Assembly: GCA_021806765.1 (NCBI GenBank) | Contig: JAJZQR010000280.1 | Location: forward strand, 1 to 7,061 | Length of the DNA: 7,061 nt | Reading direction: 5' to 3' | Origin: Chloroflexota bacterium | GTDB lineage: Bacteria; Chloroflexota; UBA6077 | Shown here: positions 1-5,798 of the stretch, in pieces | Layout: every line of letters begins with the position of its first letter | Position numbering within the stretch: position 1 is the first letter of the stretch | Program-made: the position numbers and the translations under genes | The notes under the pieces: model-generated | Seen by the model: the letters and a program-made list of their open reading frames with translations, nothing else | The model's database searches: none | What the model was told of the DNA's origin: nothing

Positions 1-33
1 CATCCAGGGGTCCACGTTGGCGTGTAGGAGTGG
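1..33. repeat. Interspersed repeat, left copy (cut by window start)
   Basis: The first 33 bases match 7028-7061 at the other end of the window, in the same orientation. They share CATCCAGGG, then CGTTGGCGTG, then AGGAG, with small indels and substitutions between. In the right copy a 7-bp inverted repeat precedes this block; here that part would lie outside the window. The block is non-coding and is followed at 59-78 by a separate perfect hairpin, so the two may be parts of one composite element. Two copies in 7 kb suggest a dispersed family, but genome copy number cannot be seen here. Confidence 0.6.
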
Positions 34-58
34 CCTCACGAGGAGATGGGACATCTGG

Positions 59-78
59 ACCCCCGCTTTCGCGGGGGT
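59..78. repeat. Perfect GC-rich hairpin (REP-like)
   Basis: ACCCCCGC and GCGGGGGT form a perfect 8-bp stem around a TTTC loop, followed by GACG. Hairpins of this type (GGA-C/T-CCCCGC-loop-GCGGGG-TGACG) are common dispersed intergenic palindromes in bacterial genomes. It has no T-tract on either side, so it is not a convincing intrinsic terminator. It lies 26 bp after the left repeat block and may belong to the same element. Confidence 0.6.
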
Positions 79-551
79 GACGTTGGCATCAGACTGTAAC
101 TCTATCTACCCGCCCTCGTGAACCATGGCGAATGGCTCTTCTTCGATCCGCTGACGAGGCCGCCACTAAAGACCTCGCAGCACTGATGTTTGAGCCTCTC
201 AAAGCAACCCAGGCCGGCCCAGGTAAGGTCACCCGGTTGTCGGGATTGACCCAATAGAGGGCTGTCTATCCGACGGCCAGAGAAAGCCTCGATCGGGCTG
301 AAAGACGGCGGGGGAAGCGAGGCAGAAGATCGAGCGAGTCGGGCATGCTGTCGACGTCGATGACCTCTTGCTGCCTGGCAGTAAGGCCAGTTGGCCGCCG
401 ATGACCAAGAGTCTGAACGGACTGACCAGGGGACTCGAACCTGGCTGACCAGGGGACTGTGACCCGGAGACTGCTAGGGAGAAACGGGCGATTCTGACCC
501 GGAAACCGAGCAGCTGCAGATACCGCGAATCACCACCGCTCCCAATATCGT
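79..551. other. Stretch of about 470 bp with no supportable gene
   Basis: I find no open frame here with a ribosome binding site, a plausible start or a recognisable protein motif. Both strands are broken by stops or give arginine- and serine-rich low-quality translations. It holds the downstream flank of the ferredoxin-type gene and the short direct repeat at 422-458. Just past the 552 stop, on the minus strand, GATATTG can pair with CGGTATC using two G-U pairs around a long loop. That is too weak to call a terminator. Decayed mobile or gene sequence is possible but nothing identifies it. Confidence 0.5.
422..458. repeat. Tandem 14-bp direct repeat, 23-bp period
   Basis: CTGACCAGGGGACT occurs exactly at 422-435 and again at 445-458. 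The spacer between them contains CGAACCTGG, which with CCAGG of the first copy makes a small hairpin. A more degraded echo (GACCCGG) follows at about 461 and 496. Multiple short terminal repeats of this kind occur at the ends of some insertion sequences such as the IS21 family, but no transposase is visible, so the origin is open. Confidence 0.45.
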
Positions 552-1076
552 CTACTTCTGGGCCGCGGTCCTGCGGGCAGCGTTCACGATGTTGCCGACG
601 AACCTCGCTTCCTTTTCGCCCAGCACCACGTTGGTGGACTCGAACTTGAGAGCCCCGGTGGGACACACCCGCACACATGCGGGCTGGAGGCCTGCCTCGA
701 CCCTTTCGACGCACAGCCTGCACTTCTGCATCTTCTCCTCGGAGTCGTAGCGGGGCACCCCGAAGGGGCAGGCCAGGGCACAGCTGTGGCACCCGATGCA
801 GAGATCCCTGTTGACCAGCACCGCCCCGCTCCTGCTGTCCCTGGTTATCGCTCCAGTAGGGCAGCCGATCACGCAGGGGCTATCCTCACAGTGCATGCAG
901 GCTGCCGAGACGTAGAGGATGCTGGCGTCGGGAGACTGCCCATCTTCCACCCTATAGATTCGCCTGAAAGCAGGTTGGCCCTTCTCGGGATAGATGTCGT
1001 TCTGATCCATACAGGCGACGACGCAGGCGCCACAGCCGGCGCAAAGTTCCATATCGAGGTTGATCGCCTTGCCCAT
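552..1076 (-). CDS. Ferredoxin-type 4x[4Fe-4S] electron-transfer subunit of a Mo/W oxidoreductase
   Basis: A 174-residue soluble iron-sulfur protein of the DmsB/PhsB/HycB-like family, expected to carry electrons between the flavoprotein and the molybdopterin subunit encoded just upstream. Sixteen cysteines fall in four groups: C12/C15/C18/C22, C60/C63/C68/C72, C93/C96/C99/C103 and C119/C122/C134/C138. The last has the long C-x2-C-x11-C-x3-C spacing seen in this family, so four [4Fe-4S] clusters are predicted. There is no signal peptide or membrane helix. It is the last gene of the operon, beginning 17 bp after the catalytic subunit's stop. The start is ambiguous: ATG at 1076 gives the family-like MGKAINLD beginning, with GGAG 9 nt upstream. 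An in-frame ATG at 1085 would add three residues but sits only 3 nt from AGGAGG. The true substrate pathway is unknown. Confidence 0.93.
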   Translation of the reverse strand: MGKAINLDMELCAGCGACVVACMDQNDIYPEKGQPAFRRIYRVEDGQSPDASILYVSAACMHCEDSPCVIGCPTGAITRDSRSGAVLVNRDLCIGCHSCALACPFGVPRYDSEEKMQKCRLCVERVEAGLQPACVRVCPTGALKFESTNVVLGEKEARFVGNIVNAARRTAAQK

Positions 1077-1093
1077 CGACCTCATCTCCCTCC

Positions 1094-3235
1094 TCAGACC
1101 CTCTCGACCTTGCAGAGAGCGGACTTGAACCCCGGGAAACCGGAAAGCGGGTCGAGGTAATCGCCCTCGAAGAGCAGGTTGACGTCGGCCTCCGCGTAGG
1201 CGTGGTACATGTGAACGACGCCCGGAAGAACCATCTGAGTCAGGTTCGCCCTCACCACGATGGCGTCCCTGGGCGTGGATATCCGAATGACATCGTCCTG
1301 TTGCACGCCCAGGCGGGCGGCGTCGGCCGGGTTCAGGTCTGCGGAAGGACTGTTCGGCCGCAGGCTGGCGGTCCACGAGAGGCGGAAGGTGCGCGTGTGC
1401 GCGAACATCGGCAGCCTGGAACCGGTGTTCAGGATGAACGGGTACTCCTCCGCCATCTTCGGGTTGGACTCTCTGCTGTACTTGGGAGGAGTGTAGACGG
1501 GGAGGGCATCGAAGCCTGGCTTTCCCTCGTACTTCTCGAGGATCCTGGACTTGAACTCCAGCTTGCCCGAGGGGGTCTTGAAGCCCGACTTGAGGTACTT
1601 CTTCTCAGGCGCTCTCACGGGATCGGGCACAAACATCCCGCCGGGGTGTTCCGACAGCTGCGCGACCGTCATGCCGCTGGGCTCGAGGATCCAATCGACG
1701 CTGGCCTCGTAGCCGGCCTTCAAGAGGGGGTCGTCCAGTCCGAGTCTCGCCGCCAGCCCGTAGATGATATCCACGTCGGAGCGGGACTCGTAGAGGGGCG
1801 GGATGGCGGGCTGAGTGAAGATGACGTAGCCCATGCCGTAGCAGCGAAGCTCGCTCCGTTCCACGGAGGTGCAGGCGGGCAGGACTATGTCCGCATGAGC
1901 GCAGCTGTCGGTCATGAAGGGGTCCACGTTGACGAAGAAGTCCAGTTCGTCCAGGCTCTCCAGGAAGCCCCTGGAGTCGGGCCACATCCGGTAGTTGATG
2001 CCGAAGCCGACCACCGCCTTGATCGGGTAGGGCTCTCCGGATCGGATCTGGAAGGGCAGCTGCATCGCCTGGGCCTCGTCGATCATGTCAACCCAGACTG
2101 GGAAGCGATCCGCCCCCACCCTGGGGACCATCTCCCTCCAGGGCCTTGACTGGCAGAACTCGCGCTCCCGCGTCGGGAACAGCCCGGGCATCCCGGCGAA
2201 GCTGGTGGGTTGGACGAAGTTGCCGCCCTTGACGTCGTAGTTGCCGGTCAGCCCGACCAGGGAGAATACGGCCCGATAGTTCTGCACGCCGTTGGTGTTG
2301 TGCACCACCGGCGCGGCGCTCGGCAAAATGGCGGCCGGCTTCACCGAAGCGTACATCCGGGCGGCCTCCCTGATCCTGCCGGCAGGGACGCCCGTCAGCG
2401 CTTCCGCCCTCTCGGGGGGGAACTCCTGCACGTATCGCCGGTACTCCTCGAAGCCGTAGGTGTGGTCGGCGACGAAGGACTGGTCGTACAGCTTCTCGTC
2501 GATGATGACGTGGGCCATCGAGAGTGCCAGGGCCCCGTCGGTCCCAGGTTTGAGCTGCAGGTGAATGTCGGCGTGGGCCGTCGTCGGGGTCTCCCGCGGA
2601 TCCACGACGATCAGCTTCATACCCCTTTCCCTGCCCTTGAGGATGGCCCTTCCGTTGCCCGGGTTGGTGTAGAACGGGTTGGCGCTCCACACGAGCAGGC
2701 AGTTGGCGTTCGCCATGTCGGGGCGGCTGGACGCTCCAAAGACTAATTGCTGGGTCAGGGCCGTGGCCGTGGAGCAGACGCTCGACTCCGTCAGGTAGTT
2801 GGGCGAGCCGAAGGAATGGGCCAGCCGCTTCAGGTAGGGCCTGAAGTACTTGGTGTAGCCGGCAAAGAAGGCCACGCTCTCGGGGCCGTATTCCTTCTTG
2901 ATCGCATCGAGCCTGGCAGCGATGGTGTCCAGGGCTTCATCCCAGGATATCGGCTCCAATTTGCCCGAGCCCCTGGGTCCAGTCCTCTTGAGGGGCGTCT
3001 TCAGCCGATCTTCGCTGTAGACGTACTGGCGCTGGGCCGCGCCCTTGGGGCAGAGGGTTCCCACACTATAGGGGTTCTCCTTGCTGCCCTCAACCTTGAT
3101 GATCCTCCCGTCTTTCACGTAGAGGTCCAGCCCGCACTGCGTCGTGGGATCACAGATGGCGCAGATGGATTTCCGGATCTCGATGCCCGTTTCGGGAGCG
3201 GCGATCTTCCCTTTCAACAGGGTCTGCACATCCAT
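1094..3235 (-). CDS. Molybdopterin (Mo/W-bisPGD) oxidoreductase, catalytic subunit
   Basis: A 713-residue member of the DMSO reductase superfamily. Residues about 21-75 form the N-terminal [4Fe-4S] domain with C25, C28, C34 and C62 (C-x2-C-x5-C-x27-C, ending CPKG); the x5 gap is longer than the usual x3. Pterin-binding segments are visible: WSANP at 183-187, VVDPRETPTTAHAD at 210-223, LTGNYDVKGGNF at 329-340 and HADIVLP at 447-453. The C-terminal dinucleotide-binding domain starts near ILNTGSR (601). C154, in SVCSTAT, occupies the position expected for the metal-ligating residue. It is followed by Ser rather than the His of formate dehydrogenases, which argues against that activity. No Tat motif is present, so it should be cytoplasmic. 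The ATG overlaps the flavoprotein's end by 22 bp with GGAGGT 11 nt upstream, suggesting translational coupling. I cannot name the substrate; nitrate, thiosulfate, polysulfide, aldehyde or hydration chemistry all remain possible. Confidence 0.95.
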   Translation of the reverse strand: MDVQTLLKGKIAAPETGIEIRKSICAICDPTTQCGLDLYVKDGRIIKVEGSKENPYSVGTLCPKGAAQRQYVYSEDRLKTPLKRTGPRGSGKLEPISWDEALDTIAARLDAIKKEYGPESVAFFAGYTKYFRPYLKRLAHSFGSPNYLTESSVCSTATALTQQLVFGASSRPDMANANCLLVWSANPFYTNPGNGRAILKGRERGMKLIVVDPRETPTTAHADIHLQLKPGTDGALALSMAHVIIDEKLYDQSFVADHTYGFEEYRRYVQEFPPERAEALTGVPAGRIREAARMYASVKPAAILPSAAPVVHNTNGVQNYRAVFSLVGLTGNYDVKGGNFVQPTSFAGMPGLFPTREREFCQSRPWREMVPRVGADRFPVWVDMIDEAQAMQLPFQIRSGEPYPIKAVVGFGINYRMWPDSRGFLESLDELDFFVNVDPFMTDSCAHADIVLPACTSVERSELRCYGMGYVIFTQPAIPPLYESRSDVDIIYGLAARLGLDDPLLKAGYEASVDWILEPSGMTVAQLSEHPGGMFVPDPVRAPEKKYLKSGFKTPSGKLEFKSRILEKYEGKPGFDALPVYTPPKYSRESNPKMAEEYPFILNTGSRLPMFAHTRTFRLSWTASLRPNSPSADLNPADAARLGVQQDDVIRISTPRDAIVVRANLTQMVLPGVVHMYHAYAEADVNLLFEGDYLDPLSGFPGFKSALCKVERV

Positions 3236-4437
3236 TGTGGTTCTCGACCTCCGCCAATTAGCGCCCCCTTGACCAGGGCGTTCTTGATGATCCCGGCTTC
3301 GGTGTAGCTATCCAGGAGGTTCGCCCCGACGAGGAACCCGTCCTTCCAGAACAGCTGAACGAGGCTCTTTCCATCGGACTGCCTCTCCATCCTGTCGTAG
3401 TCGCGCACGTTGCCGATGCCCACGAAGTCCATCCCCATGAAGTGGGTGATGTTGTGGGGAACGTTCCCGGAGAACAGCGCGTCTCCCCCCGCCATATTCC
3501 TTCCCGCGGTTCGTCCCTGGTAGCGGGCGTTGGCCCACAGCCCTATTATCTGTTGCCCTCCCGAGAGAAGCTCCTTGCCCTGGGCCACGTCGCCGGCTGC
3601 ATAGAGTCCGTCCGCGCTGGCCCGCATCCGTTCGTCGACCAGTATACCCTGCTTGACCTCTACTTGATTCCGGTCGACGAAGCCGACGTTCGCACGCACG
3701 CCGATGCACATCATCAGCAGGTCGGCCTCGACGCTTTCGCCGCCGTCCCCGAAATAGGCCCTCACGCCCCCCGGGGTCTCTTCCACCCTCTGTATGCCGG
3801 CTCCAAGCCTCAGGGTAACGCCCCTGTCGCGCAAGCGATCTTCGATCACGCGGGCACACTCGGGATGGGCAGCGAGGGGGAAGATGTGCTCGGCCAGGTC
3901 CGCCAGGCAGACATCCATTCCCGCCCCGTGAAAGAGTTCCACCAGTTTGATCCCGACCATGGAAGCGCCGACGACGAGCGCCCTCCTCGGTCTCTCCACC
4001 AGGGCTTCCTTCAGCCGGATGGCGTCTTCCACCGTCCGCATCGTGTACACCCAAGGGGAATCGATGCCCTCGATGCGGGGCAGGACGGGCGAAGCCCCCG
4101 ACGCTATCAGGCACTGGTCGTACTTCAGCTCGAAGCCCTCCTGGTTGGCCACCACCTTTCCCACGGCATCCAGCGCTACCACCAGCGAGCCGGCATGGAC
4201 GTTCACCCCGTACCGCTCGGAGAAGGCGCCGGAACTCCCGTAGGGGAAGAGTCCGTCGAAGCCGATCTTGCCCGCCACGTAGTAGGTGGTGAGCATGGGG
4301 TTGTATACAGGCCACCTGTTGTCCGCGAAGAGGTGGATCTCTCCACCGTAGCCGCCCTCCCGAAGGGCCCTGACACCCTCGGCGGCGGCCGATCCGTTGC
4401 CTATTATGGCGACTGCGTTTCTGTCTTCCCTTGCCAA
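3214..4437 (-). CDS. FAD-dependent NAD(P)H oxidoreductase, electron-input subunit
   Basis: First gene of the operon; with a TTG start it encodes 407 residues, typical of two-Rossmann-domain pyridine nucleotide-disulfide oxidoreductases. The FAD site is VAIIGNGSAAAEG (9-21). The NAD(P) site is RALVVGASMVG (152-162), with Ser at the middle glycine position. A second FAD segment is GLYAAGDVAQG (277-287). The N-terminal active-site cysteine or CxxC of disulfide reductases is missing: the region reads YNPMLTTYYVAGK, as in nitrite-reductase or rubredoxin-reductase-like members. It probably exchanges electrons between NAD(P)H and the Fe-S subunit. The protein ends in CRPC, a possible redox pair. The frame is open upstream to an ATG at 4755, but that extension is arginine-rich and unlike the family. 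The in-frame ATG at 4518 overlaps the predicted -10 box, so a downstream start is favoured. TTG at 4437 has AGGG 8 nt before it; GTG at 4500 is an alternative. The start is uncertain, the gene is not. Confidence 0.9.
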   Translation of the reverse strand: MAREDRNAVAIIGNGSAAAEGVRALREGGYGGEIHLFADNRWPVYNPMLTTYYVAGKIGFDGLFPYGSSGAFSERYGVNVHAGSLVVALDAVGKVVANQEGFELKYDQCLIASGASPVLPRIEGIDSPWVYTMRTVEDAIRLKEALVERPRRALVVGASMVGIKLVELFHGAGMDVCLADLAEHIFPLAAHPECARVIEDRLRDRGVTLRLGAGIQRVEETPGGVRAYFGDGGESVEADLLMMCIGVRANVGFVDRNQVEVKQGILVDERMRASADGLYAAGDVAQGKELLSGGQQIIGLWANARYQGRTAGRNMAGGDALFSGNVPHNITHFMGMDFVGIGNVRDYDRMERQSDGKSLVQLFWKDGFLVGANLLDSYTEAGIIKNALVKGALIGGGREPQWMCRPC

Positions 4438-4516
4438 CAGACCACCCTGATAAACCAGTATCGGCCCAGCGTCGGCGAGGTGAGGCCCATTGCAGGACAC
4501 GTCTCTGTCGCGACCC

Positions 4517-4545
4517 ATATTATGAGCCAATGCCCGCAGCGTCAA
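4517..4545 (-). promoter_or_regulatory. Sigma70-like promoter of the three-gene oxidoreductase operon
   Basis: On the minus strand TTGACG (4540-4545; five of six consensus bases) is followed after exactly 17 bp by TAATAT (4517-4522; four of six). An overlapping CATAAT is nearer to consensus but only 14 bp away. Transcription would begin near 4510, leaving a leader of about 70 nt before the TTG at 4437. The -10 box overlaps the ATG at 4518, which is why that codon is not preferred as the start. No operator palindrome is obvious next to it. Confidence 0.55.
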
Positions 4546-4689
4546 TGATTCCGTCTTACGGGCGGGCAACTCGCGTGCGGCCACACGGCCGTGGCGCCGG
4601 GTGAGAGTTGGGATCGCGCTGGGCCGGCGGCTTGGGCTCAGGCCATACAGGTCTGCCCGTAGCCGCAGCGGACGCACGGGGCGGTAGAG

Positions 4690-4738
4690 AGCGTGCCCCG
4701 TAGCGCTGGCACGCTTGCTGCGGCAACAACCATGTTGC
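4690..4738. promoter_or_regulatory. Cluster of inverted repeats in the divergent intergenic region
   Basis: AGCGTGCC (4690-4697) and GGCACGCT (4708-4715) are a perfect 8-bp inverted repeat with a 10-nt loop. GCAACA (4723-4728) and TGTTGC (4733-4738) are a perfect 6-bp pair with a 4-nt loop. TTGC (4715-4718) can instead pair with GCAA (4723-4726), so the second hairpin has a competitor. The cluster lies 57-105 bp ahead of the DUF4230-like start, where an operator or leader structure could sit. I see no clear plus-strand -35/-10 pair. Confidence 0.3.
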
Positions 4739-4783
4739 GTCCCCGAACCACTCATCCCCGCGGCGACAGATCGCCAGAACCGA

Positions 4784-4789
4784 AGGAGG
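4784..4789 (+). promoter_or_regulatory. Ribosome binding site deciding the start of the DUF4230-like gene
   Basis: AGGAGG lies 5 nt before the ATG at 4795. This favours that start over the in-frame ATGs at 4693 and 4732, and it places a hydrophobic segment right at the N-terminus. A nearby ATG at 4791 is in another frame and only 1 nt from the site. Confidence 0.75.
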
Positions 4790-4794
4790 CATGG

Positions 4795-5478
4795 ATGAGA
4801 CTCTCGCTGACTCTCCTGGCCGGAGCCTTTCTCGGCGTAGTGGTTCTCCTGTCGCTTCAGCAGGCGCTGTCTTCTGTCTGCGGAAACCCCGTCGTCAGGC
4901 TAATCCCCGGCATCGATCAAGTCTGCACAGGGCCGTCACCTGCATCAGCGTCTGCACCTCCGCCCACACCCGTCCCTTCACCCACGCCCAGGATCATCCA
5001 GGTGGACATGGAGAAGGCGAGGATGGTCCACAAGACCATCTACAGCGAGATGGGGATCACCGTCCACATAGCGGGTAAAGAGCCGACCATAAGAGCGCCC
5101 ATCACCGGCACGGTGATTACCGAGAAGGAGGTTCTGCTGATCACCTCTTCTTCCTGCACCGCCGGGATAGACCACGACGAGAAGCCGCCCATCGTTGAGG
5201 CAACTGGAACGCAGGCCTCAGTGAAGATCGCGGATCCGAAGCTGTTTGGCTGCGGGGTTACGGCCCCACCCACCTACTTCGATGGAAAGGGCATTCTCCC
5301 TGCGCCGGCCGAACTGTACAATCGCCTGGCCGACCAGGCGGCTCAAGAGACCCGAACTCGCGCGCAAGAGAGCGATCTCCTGGTGAAGGCGAAGGACAAT
5401 GCCAGGGCGGAGATAGAGCTGTATCTTCGGAGACTCGGGTTCGAACAGGTTCTCGTAGAGGTCGCGGCGAACCGCTGA
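4795..5478 (+). CDS. DUF4230-like membrane-anchored protein
   Basis: A 227-residue protein. Residues about 3-25 form a hydrophobic N-terminal helix, MRLSLTLLAGAFLGVVVLL onward, read as an uncleaved anchor or a signal peptide. A short segment with C29 and C44 follows, then a Pro/Ser/Thr-rich linker at 47-65. The globular part (67-227) looks like DUF4230: a beta-rich region with KEVLLITSSSCTAGID (111-126), then VKIADPKLFGCGV (143-155). A long charged helix (170-212) follows, then GFEQVLVEV (215-223). The function of this family is not established. The protein is probably exposed outside the membrane, tethered by the helix. It is divergent from the oxidoreductase operon and convergent with the next gene, so it appears to be transcribed alone. 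The family call rests on remembered pattern, not an alignment. Confidence 0.82.
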   Translation: MRLSLTLLAGAFLGVVVLLSLQQALSSVCGNPVVRLIPGIDQVCTGPSPASASAPPPTPVPSPTPRIIQVDMEKARMVHKTIYSEMGITVHIAGKEPTIRAPITGTVITEKEVLLITSSSCTAGIDHDEKPPIVEATGTQASVKIADPKLFGCGVTAPPTYFDGKGILPAPAELYNRLADQAAQETRTRAQESDLLVKAKDNARAEIELYLRRLGFEQVLVEVAANR

Positions 5479-5787
5479 CGAGCGAGGGTCCCCGCGGTGG
5501 GACGTTGCCCAGCCGGCCGCGACGGGTGCCTCTGCCGGCAATCTCTGGAGGGGCTCCGTACTCATATCGCCGTCTGTCATGTCACGCTCTGTCAATGCTA
5601 GCATCTTCAGCCGAGTAGTGAAAGCCTTGTGCGGCTACTGGCACATCGCGGATGAGTGTGCAACCCGGGGCAAGTAGGACGGGTTGTCTCAACCCGCCCG
5701 TCCCCTCCCCGCCCGTGGTGACGGCGGGGTTGAGACAACCCCGCCTACTAGAATCAGGTAGATCGCACGTTACCGCGAAGAGCCCGG
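5479..5787. other. Convergent intergenic region with a REP-like element
   Basis: This is 309 bp between two genes that face each other. GTCCC (5488-5492) and GGGAC (5499-5503) form a 5-bp stem ten bases after the DUF4230-like stop. It has no T-run, so it is at best a weak terminator. The middle, 5504-5670, shows no gene or motif on either strand. TTGACA is present on the minus strand near 5590-5595 but lacks a -10 box at usable spacing. The nested palindrome at 5671-5751 fills most of the rest. Confidence 0.55.
5671..5751. repeat. Nested REP/BIME-like palindromic repeat
   Basis: Two 29-nt arms (5671-5699 and 5723-5751) are inverted copies matching at 24 of 29 positions. Each arm is itself a hairpin: CGGGTTG-TCT-CAACCCG in the first and CGGGGTTG-AGA-CAACCCCG in the second, with AGTAGG / CCTACT at the outer edges. 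One of the differences between arms is compensatory and keeps the stem paired. Paired inverted hairpin units between convergent genes are typical of REP/BIME elements. It could end transcription from both sides, though no T-tract follows. Confidence 0.75.
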
Positions 5788-5798
5788 CTACTGCCGGG
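5783..5798 (-). terminator. Hairpin overlapping the ARPP-1-like stop codon, possible weak terminator
   Basis: On the minus strand CCCGGC and GCCGGG form a perfect 6-bp stem around an AGTA loop that includes part of the TAG stop. The sequence after it, CTCTTCG, is only slightly T-rich, so rho-independent termination is doubtful. Confidence 0.3.

Noticed and set aside
422..445. T-arm-like sequence (GGTTCGAGTCC on the minus strand), suggesting a tRNA
   Set aside because: The stem pairs needed for a T-arm do not form with the 7-nt loop, and no D-arm, anticodon arm or acceptor stem is found upstream.
229..792. Open minus-strand frame of 187 codons downstream of and across the ferredoxin gene
   Set aside because: It is out of frame with the cysteine-motif gene it overlaps, is rich in Arg, Ser and Pro, and has no recognisable motif or good ribosome binding site.
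1919..1931. GGGGTCCACGTTG also found in the left-end repeat
   Set aside because: It encodes part of the conserved FVNVDPF stretch of the molybdoenzyme; the 13-base match is most simply coincidence.
4705..4720. TGGCACGCTTGC as a sigma54 promoter
   Set aside because: The GG and GC elements are too close together for sigma54 spacing.
4438..4755. N-terminal extension of the flavoprotein to the ATG at 4755
   Set aside because: The extra residues are Arg/Pro-rich and unlike the family, and the predicted promoter lies inside this stretch.
5218..5604. Minus-strand open frame of 128 codons opposite the end of the DUF4230-like gene
   Set aside because: It is antisense to a gene with a strong start and family-like sequence, and it lacks a ribosome binding site and any motif.
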